Shown here: one piece after another, positions 25,243 to 33,240 of the stretch
How positions within the stretch are numbered: position 1 is the stretch's first letter
Layout of the letters: each line of letters begins with the position of its first letter
Assembly: GCF_003600685.1 (NCBI RefSeq)
Contig: NZ_CP032084.1
Location: 3,410,001 to 3,474,000, forward strand
Reading direction: 5' to 3'
DNA length: 64,000 nt
From: Achromobacter sp. B7
GTDB taxonomy: Bacteria; Pseudomonadota; Gammaproteobacteria; Burkholderiales; Burkholderiaceae_B
Made by a program: the position numbers and the translations under genes
Notes under the pieces: generated by a model
Seen by the model: the letters and a program-made list of their open reading frames with translations, nothing else
The model's database searches: none
Told to the model about the DNA's origin: nothing

Positions 25243-25836
25243 ATGAACAAGATCTCTTCAACATGGCGTAGGACCACGCTGGCGGCGGTAACGTTGGGCG
25301 TGGCAAGCGTGCTGTTCGCGGGGTGCACGACGAATGGCCCCAAGGCGACCCCGACCTCCGCCGAAAAACGGCAGGAACTCAATACCGCCGCCAACGCCAC
25401 GCTGACCCAGCTGTACGCAGCGTCCCCGCAGTCCAAGCAGTTGGTACAGCGCGCCCGTGGCGTGCTGGTGTTTCCCGCCGTGCTCAGCGCCAGCTTCATC
25501 GTGGGCGCGGAACATGGCTCGGGCGTGCTGCGCATGAATGGCCAGGACACCAACTACTACAGCATCACGGGGGGGTCGATCGGCTTTCAGGCGGGCGCGC
25601 AGTCCAAGGCCATGGTGCTGCTTTTCATGACGGATGACGCCTTGGCCAAGTTCCGCGCCAGTAGCGGCTGGACGATCGGGGCGGACGCCACCGTTGCCGT
25701 CGCGAAGCTGGCCGCCAACGGGGCGCTTGATTCGTACACCGCCCAGCAGCCCATCGTCGGCTTTGTGCTGAACAATGGCGGTCTGATGGCGGGCGTGTCT
25801 ATCGACGGCAGCAAGATATCGCCGTTGACGCTGTAA
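25243..25836 (+). CDS. SYLF/YSC84-domain lipoprotein
   Basis: 197 residues. A lipoprotein signal ends in LFAGC with Cys28. The mature part matches the SYLF (YSC84) lipid-binding domain: RARGVLVFPAVLSASFIVGAEHGSGVL, YYSITGGSIGFQAGAQSKAMVLLFMT and the final VSIDGSKISPL. Bacterial members are envelope lipoproteins of uncertain role, perhaps lipid binding. The ATG at 25243 is chosen for its AAAGGA; upstream in-frame codons lack one. It stands alone. Confidence 0.85.
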   Translation: MNKISSTWRRTTLAAVTLGVASVLFAGCTTNGPKATPTSAEKRQELNTAANATLTQLYAASPQSKQLVQRARGVLVFPAVLSASFIVGAEHGSGVLRMNGQDTNYYSITGGSIGFQAGAQSKAMVLLFMTDDALAKFRASSGWTIGADATVAVAKLAANGALDSYTAQQPIVGFVLNNGGLMAGVSIDGSKISPLTL

Positions 25837-25844
25837 TTGCATGA

Positions 25845-25884
25845 CTGGCCGCCTGCCGCTGTGTTGAACGGCATCGGCGGCCAG
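25845..25884. terminator. long hairpin after the SYLF gene
   Basis: CTGGCCGCC pairs with GGCGGCCAG, and TGCCG with CGGCA inside it, giving about 14 paired bases with a 10-base loop, 8 bases past the stop. There is no T-run, so it is a terminator candidate only. Confidence 0.5.
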
Positions 25885-25956
25885 GGTTCACTCATCTGCT
25901 GACCTGCGATGGCGCGGCGCCTGGCTTACGCGCCCGTCGCCATCGCCTTTCCCTTT

Positions 25957-26598
25957 TCAGGCCAACATCGGCTCCATGTCGGGATCGCCTTTCTTCATGG
26001 CGTGGCGATACGCGTCGCGCGCGCCGATGCGCTGAAGGTACGCCAGGATGTTCGGATACGGCGACAAGTCGTAGGGATAGAACAGCCGCATCGTCGTCAG
26101 TGAAAACACCGCGACAATGTCGGCCGCCGTCAGCACATTACCGGCCAGGTAATGCGTGTTGCCCAATTGCTTGTCGACCAGCGCCAGCGCCTGCTGGCGG
26201 CGCGCGTCGGCAAACTGCGCCACGGGTTTGTCGGCGGGCACCTCGGCGCGGGCCAGCACCATGTTGCGCATCAGCGCCGGTTGCAGCGAGCCGTTGGCGA
26301 AGTGGAACCAATACAGGTAGTCGGCATAGGCGGGGTCGCTGGGTGGCACGCTCAGTTGGCCATCGCCATACCGGGCCAGGATGTATTCGACGATAGCCGT
26401 GGATTCGGCCAGCACGGTGTCGCCGTCGGTGATGATCGGGGCGGTGCCCAGCGGGTGCAGGGCCTTGTATTCCGGCGGCGCCAGACGCGTGTTGGCATCC
26501 CGGTCGTAGACCTTCAGGTTGTACGGGATGGCAAGTTCTTCGCACAGCCAGACAATACGTTCGGACTGCGATTTACCCAGATGGTGCACGGTCAGCAT
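25957..26598 (-). CDS. glutathione S-transferase family protein
   Basis: 213 residues. The thioredoxin-like N-terminal domain opens LTVHHLGKSQSERIVWLCEELAIPYNL and contains the GSH-binding cis-Pro segment PLGTAPIITDGDTVLAESTAIVEYI. An all-helical C-terminal domain follows, with NVLTAADIVAVFSL as the N-capping motif region. Ser10 is a likely catalytic or GSH-activating residue. Substrate unknown. Monocistronic, convergent with the SYLF gene. Confidence 0.88.
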   Translation of the reverse strand: MLTVHHLGKSQSERIVWLCEELAIPYNLKVYDRDANTRLAPPEYKALHPLGTAPIITDGDTVLAESTAIVEYILARYGDGQLSVPPSDPAYADYLYWFHFANGSLQPALMRNMVLARAEVPADKPVAQFADARRQQALALVDKQLGNTHYLAGNVLTAADIVAVFSLTTMRLFYPYDLSPYPNILAYLQRIGARDAYRHAMKKGDPDMEPMLA

Positions 26599-26862
26599 GA
26601 AAGTCCTTTAGAAAGGGGTAGCGCCGGGAAAGCAACGTTGCCACTCTACGCCGCTTTGCCCACATCGGCATCGCCGCCGTCCACGCGCCGAGCCCGCGCC
26701 AAAACCCCGCGCGGCGCCGGTTCGCTACACCTTTCGCGCAGCTTGTTAACGGATAGATACATAACGCACAAGGTCAGCAATTACCAGATGCAATCAGCGT
26801 GCTAATTTAGGCGCCCGTAACCGCCCACGTCCGGGGCGGCCGTCCAAAGGCCCCTACTTTTC

Positions 26863-27492
26863 ATGAACATGCATAAGACGCCTGCTCGCGATATGAACCC
26901 CGCCAAGCGCAATCAACGCCTATCCCGCATCCTGCCGCTGGCGTTCGGCCTGGCCCTGGCCGCGGCGTCGCCGATGATCGCGGCGCAAGGCGACCCCGTG
27001 CGCGCCCATTCGCCGGCGCAGCAAAACGGTGCGGCGGCCCAGCCCCAGACACAGATCCAGACCCCGGCGCGGGCACCGGCGCCCACGCAGCAAAACAGCG
27101 CGACGGCCCTGGCGCCGGTCACCAAGACGGACATACGCAACCAGGCCGCCTACGAGCGCCTGATGAACAATAGCGGCGTCACCGTGCAGTGGCTGTGGTC
27201 GGCCGATCGGGGCCAGCTCAGCGCCAAGGACGTCAATGACGTCGTGCGCATCGACGGCACGCAGGCCAACTTCGAAGGCACCCTGAAGATCAACGGCGAG
27301 ATCGTGTCCATCGACAGCGACCGCTTTGTCTTTCGCGGCACCATCCTGATTCTGGACGCGCCCGAGAAAGGCCGCCGCTGCGAACGCACGGGCGACTATG
27401 AATTCCGCGCCACCGGCAAGCGCAAGTACTGGCGCTTGCAGCAGATGGAAAGCTGCGGCCGCCTGACCGATTACGTCGATATCTACTATTGA
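26863..27492 (+). CDS. secreted hypothetical protein
   Basis: 209 residues. A positively charged start (MNMHKTPARDMNPAKRNQRL) leads to a signal helix cleaved near IAAQ. A low-complexity Gln/Ala/Pro linker (about 45-85) precedes a compact C-terminal domain of about 115 residues with VVRIDGTQANFEGTLKINGEIVSID and two Cys (RRCERTG and MESCGRL) that may form a disulfide. I do not recognise the domain. A later Met at residue 11 is an alternative start. Confidence 0.65.
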   Translation: MNMHKTPARDMNPAKRNQRLSRILPLAFGLALAAASPMIAAQGDPVRAHSPAQQNGAAAQPQTQIQTPARAPAPTQQNSATALAPVTKTDIRNQAAYERLMNNSGVTVQWLWSADRGQLSAKDVNDVVRIDGTQANFEGTLKINGEIVSIDSDRFVFRGTILILDAPEKGRRCERTGDYEFRATGKRKYWRLQQMESCGRLTDYVDIYY

Positions 27493-27594
27493 CGCGATTG
27501 ACGCGAGTGACGCGACAGGGCTATTGACGCTTCAGCGTGCCCCGACATTCCGGCATCTGCCGCCCCCCGGCTCCGCATACCAACGAGGTTTCGC

Positions 27595-28077
27595 ATGATC
27601 GATGAACACGACAAGCAGCATCTGGCGCGTTGCGTGGCCCTGGCCCGGCAGGCGCTGGAATCTGGCGACGAGCCCTTTGGCTCGGTGCTGGTGTCCGCCC
27701 AAGGCGAGGTGCTGTTTGAAGACCACAACCACGTTGCGGGCGGCGACCACACGCAGCATCCCGAGTTCGAGATTGCGCGCTGGGCGGCCAACAACGTGCC
27801 GCCTGCCGAACGCGCCTCCTGCACCGTCTACACGTCGGGCGAACATTGCCCGATGTGTTCCGCCGCGCATGGCTGGGTGGGGCTGGGCCGCATCGTCTAT
27901 GCCAGCTCGTCGCAGCAATATCGGCAATGGATGCAGGAATGGGGCGTGGCGCCGTCGCGTGTGAAACCCTTGGCCATTCAGGACGTTATTGACGGCGTGG
28001 CCGTCGATGGCCCGGTGGCCGAATTCGCAGAACAGGTCAGGCAGCTGCATCAGGAAAAGCTGCGCCGCCGCGCGTAG
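27595..28077 (+). CDS. nucleoside/nucleobase deaminase family protein
   Basis: 160 residues with the cytidine-deaminase-like zinc site: HPE at 55-57 (His55 zinc ligand, Glu57 proton shuttle) and CPMC with Cys85 and Cys88. The usual EPC before the second motif is EHC here. Segments EPFGSVLV and YTSGEHCPMCSAAHGW place it near guanine deaminase/TadA-like enzymes, but it lacks clear TadA tRNA-binding features. Likely a small-molecule base deaminase; substrate not assignable. It lies 102 bases after the secreted protein gene. Confidence 0.8.
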   Translation: MIDEHDKQHLARCVALARQALESGDEPFGSVLVSAQGEVLFEDHNHVAGGDHTQHPEFEIARWAANNVPPAERASCTVYTSGEHCPMCSAAHGWVGLGRIVYASSSQQYRQWMQEWGVAPSRVKPLAIQDVIDGVAVDGPVAEFAEQVRQLHQEKLRRRA

Positions 28078-28148
28078 TAGCGCGGCACCCTGCACTGCGT
28101 AGCGGGCACAAGCACACCCGCCCCACACCGAAACCGAAGGAATCCCGC

Positions 28149-28625
28149 ATGCCCTCTAACAGCGTCAAATGGATCGTCAGCATTGTGTTGGGGCTGCTTA
28201 TCGGCAAGGTCAGCTATGGCGTGCTGCTTCCGCTTTTGCTGGCCGGCTTGCCCGATCCTGACGCGGCGGACGGCGACACAATGATGTACGTCGGCACCGC
28301 GGTCTGGCTGCTGATCACCGTGGTGGCCGCGGTATTGCTGGCCCGCATTGCCGACCTGCGCCGCCTGATTGGCTGGGGTTTCGTGGTGCTGGGCGTGGCG
28401 TTGATGCTGACCATCCCCGCTACGATGTTGACCATGGATTTCAGTGCGCACCAGGCAGCCACGGCGGGCGCGCAAGCGGCCAACGACGCCAACACCGCGC
28501 TGTTTTTCTGGGCCCTGATATTCGGGCTGCCCTACGTCGGCGGCGGCCTGGCGTTGACCATCCTGGGCGCGGTGCTGATCCGCAAAAGCCGCGAGCCCGC
28601 CGCGTCCGCCACCCCCACCATTTAA
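28149..28625 (+). CDS. four-helix membrane protein, unknown function
   Basis: 158 residues, with membrane segments near 7-30, 44-66, 75-97 and 118-146. Only short charged loops (RIADLRRL) and a Thr/Ala-rich tail break the apolar pattern. No family recognised. It lies 71 bases downstream of the deaminase on the same strand, with AAGGAA before the ATG, and may share its transcript. Confidence 0.65.
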   Translation: MPSNSVKWIVSIVLGLLIGKVSYGVLLPLLLAGLPDPDAADGDTMMYVGTAVWLLITVVAAVLLARIADLRRLIGWGFVVLGVALMLTIPATMLTMDFSAHQAATAGAQAANDANTALFFWALIFGLPYVGGGLALTILGAVLIRKSREPAASATPTI

Positions 28626-28731
28626 CTATCCGGCCAAGCTGCCGTTGTTAAAGACAGCGGCCCCGAAGCGCCATGCCCTCCGCGCGGCCGCGCCGGGTTC
28701 GCCGTTCCCTGAACCCACCTTGCCGTAGCGA

Positions 28732-30852
28732 ATGACCCCATCCAACGACACGATCGACACCCTGCTCGCGCGCCGCGCGCAACTGCGCGAATGGCTTGAC
28801 GCCGGCCAATACGACGACCTGGACGCCCTATTGGAAGCGGCCGCCTTGCGCTGGCTGGACAGCGACGGAGAAAGCTATGGGTATCGGTGGATGCTGGACG
28901 TCATCAGCGATCCGCAACGTGCGCCGGCCGACAACCTGGCCCGCGTGCGCGCCCGGCGCGATGCGCGCCCGGCGTCGTATCACGCCCACCTGGCCTACGG
29001 CAACCAATGGGAAAGCATCGCCGGCCTCATACGCAGCAGCAACACTGCCGACTACGTAAACGATGCCCAGTGGGCCGGCGCGATGATGGCCCGCGACCAC
29101 GCCGTGGCGGCATTCCTGCACGCCATGGCCTTGCACGAACGCCCCGTGGTGGCCGTGCAGCGCACCATGCGCGTATGCGCGTACCTGGACGAGCCCGACT
29201 GGCTGGCCGACTTGCTGGAACATGGCGTGGCCGCGTCGCACGACGGCTTGCAGGCAAGCTGGTCGCCCGACGTCTGGGAACAGGCGCTGCGCCTGCTGGA
29301 CGAACGCAGCGGCATGGGGCTGGCCGAACTACCGGCCTCGCGGCCCGACGGCCTGCCCACGCGCACGCCCCAGGACAAGGACGACCCCAAGACCTATTGG
29401 CTGCGCACGTCGCTGGCGCTGCGCCCGAACGACCTGAGCGCGCTGATCAGCTACCTGTACTTCCTGTACCCGCGATGGAACGGCAGCCATGCCGACATGC
29501 AGGCTTTCATCGACGGCCCGGTCTGCGCCGGGCTGACCGACGCACAGCGCGAAGAGCTGCGGTTTTACAAAGAGCTGGATTATCTGGGCTACCCCGCCTT
29601 CTACCCGGAAGTGGACGACGACGAACGTAACGCGGCGTTTTGCGACGCCTTCGAGCAATGGCTGACGCTGGATGTGTCCGCCGAATTGCAATGCCGCGCG
29701 CTGTGCCACTACGCCAACTTCCAGACAGCGCGCGCCCGCCGTGAAGACGACGACGGCGACGTGCACTGGAACGCCGGGCTGTTGCAGCACGCCTACGCGT
29801 TGTTGACGCGCGCATGCGCCGTGGCGCCCACCAACATCGACCTGGCGGACGACGCTTACCCCGGCGTGCTGTTCACCTTGCAGGCCTGCGTGTGGTTTCA
29901 GGGCATGCCGGACGCACAGCGCCTGTTCCCGCTGGTTTTGACGCGCGGCGCGCACTGGGGCGACGATGTGGAAGCCGTCTTGCTGGCAGCGGTGGGCAGC
30001 AAGTTCGGCCTGTTCGGCTTGCAGGTGGACGAGCTGGACACCCAGGCCTTGCTTGAACGCGGCTTTGCGCTGGACGGCAAGGACCGCTCTTTCAACCTGG
30101 CGCAGCTGGGCCGCAACCTGTGGGGCGACGTGTCGCCCGAGGCCGCGCTGTTCCTGTGGCAGGAAGGCGCCCGGCGCCAGCGCGCCGACGCGCTGATGTC
30201 GCTTAGCGAGCTGTATGCCGGCAAGATCGACGCCAACTATCCGGGCATCGACAAGGCCGCCGCAAGAAATTTCCTGACGCAGGCCGCCGAAGCGGGCGAC
30301 CTGATTGCGCGCAACAACCTGGCCTACGCCGCCATCGACGAAGGCCGCGACATTGCGGCGCATGAATACCAGACGTACCGAGGGTGGCTGGAAAACAATT
30401 GGCGCGTGGCCGACCGGGGCTCGCGCATGGAAGCCATGGCGGCGCGCAACCTGAGCTGGCTGATGCTGATGCACAGCGGGTCGGAAGAAGACCAGCGCGC
30501 CGCGCTGGACAGCGTGCTGCCCTGGCTGTGGAACCAGGACCACGACGGCGACCGCGAAACTGCCGCCCGCAGCTACGCCATCGCCTTCATGGAAGGCCGT
30601 GGCTGCGAGGCCAACGCCTATCTGGCCCACGTATGGGTCGCCCGCGCGCTGGCCTTGTCGCCCGATAACGAATACCTGCAACGCCTTAGCGCCGAGATCA
30701 ACGACGCCAGCGGCTGGTTTGGCGGATGGCGCTTGCGCCGCCGCCTGGCGCGCGACCGCGCCGGCATGGACGAACGCGCCCGCGAACTGACGTTTGCGGG
30801 CGATGACGGCGAGGGTGACGGCAAAAGCGGCAGCGCTGCCAACGCCGGCTAG
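28732..30852 (+). CDS. large TPR/Sel1-like repeat protein with DUF4034-like N-terminal region
   Basis: 706 residues, no signal peptide or membrane span. The N-terminal 200 residues (REWLDAGQYDDLDALLEAAALRWLDSDGESYGYRWMLDVI) resemble DUF4034. From about residue 480 there are Sel1-like helical repeats (SPEAALFLWQEGARRQRADALMSLSELYAG; AARNFLTQAAEAGDLIARNNLAYA; AARSYAIAFMEGRGCEANAYLAHVWVARAL). The acidic composition and Trp/Asp-rich loops suggest a cytoplasmic scaffold. No enzymatic motif is seen. It stands alone. Confidence 0.7.
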   Translation: MTPSNDTIDTLLARRAQLREWLDAGQYDDLDALLEAAALRWLDSDGESYGYRWMLDVISDPQRAPADNLARVRARRDARPASYHAHLAYGNQWESIAGLIRSSNTADYVNDAQWAGAMMARDHAVAAFLHAMALHERPVVAVQRTMRVCAYLDEPDWLADLLEHGVAASHDGLQASWSPDVWEQALRLLDERSGMGLAELPASRPDGLPTRTPQDKDDPKTYWLRTSLALRPNDLSALISYLYFLYPRWNGSHADMQAFIDGPVCAGLTDAQREELRFYKELDYLGYPAFYPEVDDDERNAAFCDAFEQWLTLDVSAELQCRALCHYANFQTARARREDDDGDVHWNAGLLQHAYALLTRACAVAPTNIDLADDAYPGVLFTLQACVWFQGMPDAQRLFPLVLTRGAHWGDDVEAVLLAAVGSKFGLFGLQVDELDTQALLERGFALDGKDRSFNLAQLGRNLWGDVSPEAALFLWQEGARRQRADALMSLSELYAGKIDANYPGIDKAAARNFLTQAAEAGDLIARNNLAYAAIDEGRDIAAHEYQTYRGWLENNWRVADRGSRMEAMAARNLSWLMLMHSGSEEDQRAALDSVLPWLWNQDHDGDRETAARSYAIAFMEGRGCEANAYLAHVWVARALALSPDNEYLQRLSAEINDASGWFGGWRLRRRLARDRAGMDERARELTFAGDDGEGDGKSGSAANAG

Positions 30853-30899
30853 GCGACGGGTGCGACGGTCAGCGATGGGGGCATCGTCTTACGTCCGGG

Positions 30900-30969
30900 T
30901 GGCTTGAGGTCGCTTCAGGTCCCTTCAGGGCGCTTCGGACCGATTCAGCTCGCCTCAGACCGCTTCCCT
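30900..30969. repeat. degenerate 10-bp tandem repeat, seven copies
   Basis: Seven contiguous decamers approximate TCGCTTCAGG (for example TGGCTTGAGG, TCGCTTCAGG, TCCCTTCAGG, CCGATTCAGC, TCGCCTCAGA). The array fills the gap just past the stop of the tetR-like gene on the opposite strand. Confidence 0.8.
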
Positions 30970-30973
30970 CGGC

Positions 30974-31594
30974 TCAGCCCGCCTGCGCACGCGCCACGTC
31001 CCACTGGCGCATCAGCTGCGTGATGGCGGCGTCGAATACCGCGTGGCGCACGCCGTCGCGCGCCGCGATGGACACGCCCAACAGAAAGCTGTTGAACACC
31101 GTGGCCAGCGCCTTGGCATCCGTGGCGGGGTCCAGCTCGCCGCTGGCGATGCCGCGTTCCACGCAGCGGATAAAACCCGCATACGTGCGCTGGCGCGACT
31201 GCGTCAAGGGCTGCGTCACGGCGGTGTGCTCGGGGGTGGGCGCACTCATGACGCCCAGTGCCACCATGCACCCTTTGGGATGGTGGCGTTCGCACTGCAT
31301 TTTGGTCGAGCGGCGCAACGCCAGCTCAATGGCCTGTGCCGGAGGCAGGGCGTCGTCCCACAGGCTCTCCGTGACGCGCGCGTACGTGTCCAGGTAGCGC
31401 TGAACGGCCTCTTGGTACAGCGCCTCTTTCGAGCCGAACGCCGCATAGAAGCTGGGCGCGGAAATGCCGCCGCCGATGCCCGCTTTCAGCTGGCTCAGCG
31501 ACGTTGATTCATAGCCTTGTTCCCAAAATAAATGCAGCGCCTGATCCACCGCCTGTTCGCGGTCGAACGCGCGTGGCCTGCCCATTTGCGCCAT
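30974..31594 (-). CDS. TetR-family transcriptional regulator
   Basis: 206 residues. The N terminus MGRPRAFDREQAVDQALHLFWEQGYESTSLSQLKAGI is the classical TetR HTH with the GRPR lead, followed by APSFYAAFGSKEALYQEAV. The ligand domain includes HHPKGCMVALGVMSA. It is divergent from an MFS exporter gene across 218 bp that hold a strong promoter and a palindrome, so it most likely represses that exporter. Confidence 0.9.
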   Translation of the reverse strand: MAQMGRPRAFDREQAVDQALHLFWEQGYESTSLSQLKAGIGGGISAPSFYAAFGSKEALYQEAVQRYLDTYARVTESLWDDALPPAQAIELALRRSTKMQCERHHPKGCMVALGVMSAPTPEHTAVTQPLTQSRQRTYAGFIRCVERGIASGELDPATDAKALATVFNSFLLGVSIAARDGVRHAVFDAAITQLMRQWDVARAQAG

Positions 31595-31661
31595 GCCGGT
31601 GCCTCCGTTGAAATCAGCGACTCGAAATTCGCGACATCAATACTAATCGATACAAAAGTCG

Positions 31662-31716
31662 TTGACAACGCGAAAGCCCCACCTCTACATTTATATCAAT
31701 CGGTACACATGTATCG
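31662..31716 (+). promoter_or_regulatory. promoter and candidate TetR operator of the MFS gene
   Basis: TTGACA (31662-31667) and TACATT (31686-31691) are spaced 18 bp. The near-perfect dyad CGGTAC-ACAT-GTATCG (31701-31716) overlaps the expected transcription start. A related half, ATCGATAC, occurs at 31646-31653. This arrangement fits repression by the divergent TetR. Confidence 0.6.
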
Positions 31717-31812
31717 TCGAATTCGGAAACACCGTCGCCCTGACGGCCCCCAAAACAATCACCGCCCGAGCACCGCAACAGCTTGCCTGCCCGGGCAAGA
31801 AAAGGATTTCGT

Positions 31813-33033
31813 GTGACATCCCCTACCCTGACCCCCGCGCCAACCGCGCCCGACCGCCTGCCCGTCGCGGGGCTGCTGGCGCTGGCCATGACCGGCTTTA
31901 TCTGCATCGTCACCGAAACCCTGCCCGCCGGGCTGCTGCCCCAGGTCAGTGCCGGGCTGGGCGTAAGCCAGGCATGGGCCGGGCAGATGGTGACCGCCTA
32001 CGCATTGGGATCATTGCTGGCCGCCATCCCGTTGACGATCGCCACGCGCGGCTGGCGCCGCCGCACCGTGCTGCTGATGACCATCATCGGCTTCCTGGTC
32101 TTCAACTCCGCCACCGCGCTGTCGACGAATTATTGGCTGACGCTGGTCGCACGGTTCTTCGCCGGCGTGGCGGCCGGGCTGGCATGGAGCCTGATCGCAG
32201 GCTATGCGCGGCGCATGGTGGCGCCGTGGCAACAGGGGCGCGCATTGGCGTTGGCGATGGTGGGCACGCCCATCGCGCTGTCGCTCGGGGTACCGCTGGG
32301 CACCTTGTTGGGGGCCACGGTGGGTTGGCGCATGGCATTCTGGATCATGTCCGCGCTGACCTTGGTGCTGATTGCCTGGGTGCTGGCCAAGGTGCCCGAC
32401 TACCCGGGCCAGTCGTCGCACGAACGCATGCCGCTGCGCCGCGTGTTCCTGACGCCGGGCGTGCGCCCGGTGTTGGCCGTGGTCATCGCATGGATGCTGG
32501 CGCACAACATCCTCTATACCTACATCGCGCCGTTTGTGGCGCCGGCCGGGTTGGGCAAGCGCGTGGACCTGGTGTTGCTGGTGTTCGGCACGGCCGCCCT
32601 GGCGGGCATCTGGGTGACCGGCAAACTGGTGGACCGCCATTTGCGCGCCACCGTGTTGGCCAGCCTGGGCGCGTTCGGCGTGACCGCGCTGGTGTTTGGC
32701 GTGGCGCCCATTACCCCCGCCATTGTTTACCTGGGCGTGGCGGTGTGGGGCATAAGCTTCGGCGGCGCCGCCACCCTGTTGCAAACCGCGCTGGCCGACG
32801 CGGCGGGCAAGGGCGCCGATGTGGCGCTGTCCATGAACGTGGTGGCCTGGAACGGGGCAATCGCCTCGGCCGGCGTGGTGGGCGGCATGCTGCTTGGGGG
32901 CTGGGGCGTTGCCGCGTTCCCCTGGGTGCTGCTGGCCTTGGTCGGCGTCGCCTTCCTGATTGCATGGGGCGCGCACGCGCATGCGTTCCGGCCCGGATTA
33001 CGCACGTCCGGCGCGCTGGTGGCGGGCCATTAG
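31813..33033 (+). CDS. MFS efflux transporter (DHA1 type)
   Basis: 406 residues from a GTG preceded by AAAGGA. Twelve helices are predicted. GFICIVTETLPAGLLPQVSAGLGVSQAWAGQMVTAYALGS and GTPIALSLGVPLGTLLGATVGWRMAFWIMSA are typical of DHA1 drug-H+ antiporters related to the first MFS gene in this window. A TetR gene is divergent, a usual arrangement for inducible efflux. Substrate unknown. Confidence 0.88.
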   Translation: MTSPTLTPAPTAPDRLPVAGLLALAMTGFICIVTETLPAGLLPQVSAGLGVSQAWAGQMVTAYALGSLLAAIPLTIATRGWRRRTVLLMTIIGFLVFNSATALSTNYWLTLVARFFAGVAAGLAWSLIAGYARRMVAPWQQGRALALAMVGTPIALSLGVPLGTLLGATVGWRMAFWIMSALTLVLIAWVLAKVPDYPGQSSHERMPLRRVFLTPGVRPVLAVVIAWMLAHNILYTYIAPFVAPAGLGKRVDLVLLVFGTAALAGIWVTGKLVDRHLRATVLASLGAFGVTALVFGVAPITPAIVYLGVAVWGISFGGAATLLQTALADAAGKGADVALSMNVVAWNGAIASAGVVGGMLLGGWGVAAFPWVLLALVGVAFLIAWGAHAHAFRPGLRTSGALVAGH

Positions 33034-33057
33034 CATCGCCGCGTACCTCACCGTGTT

Positions 33058-33129
33058 CCCCTCCGTGTTCCCCGCCGTATGCCCCGCCGTATGCCCCGCC
33101 GTATGCCCCGCCCTGTGCCCCGCCGTGTC
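33058..33129. repeat. 12-bp tandem repeat upstream of the murA-like gene
   Basis: Six contiguous copies approximating CCCCGCCGTATG: three perfect (33070-33105), the others with one to three changes (CCCCTCCGTGTT, CCCCGCCCTGTG, CCCCGCCGTGTC). The array lies in the 207-bp gap between the MFS stop and the murA-like start; it ends 111 bp before that start. Confidence 0.9.
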
Positions 33130-33240
33130 GATTGCAGTTTGATACGTTTGTTCACCCGGCGGGCGGGCCCACCTCGGGGCGTACCAGTACAATTCCCGCC
33201 ACTTCTTGCTTCAGGTCCGCGCTTCGGCCGCCCTTTCCCC

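Noticed and set aside
33058..33129. Repeat read as the N terminus of the MurA-like protein
   Set aside because: The long reading gives MPRRMPRRMPR-type low complexity unlike any MurA; ATG 33241 aligns with the family N terminus.
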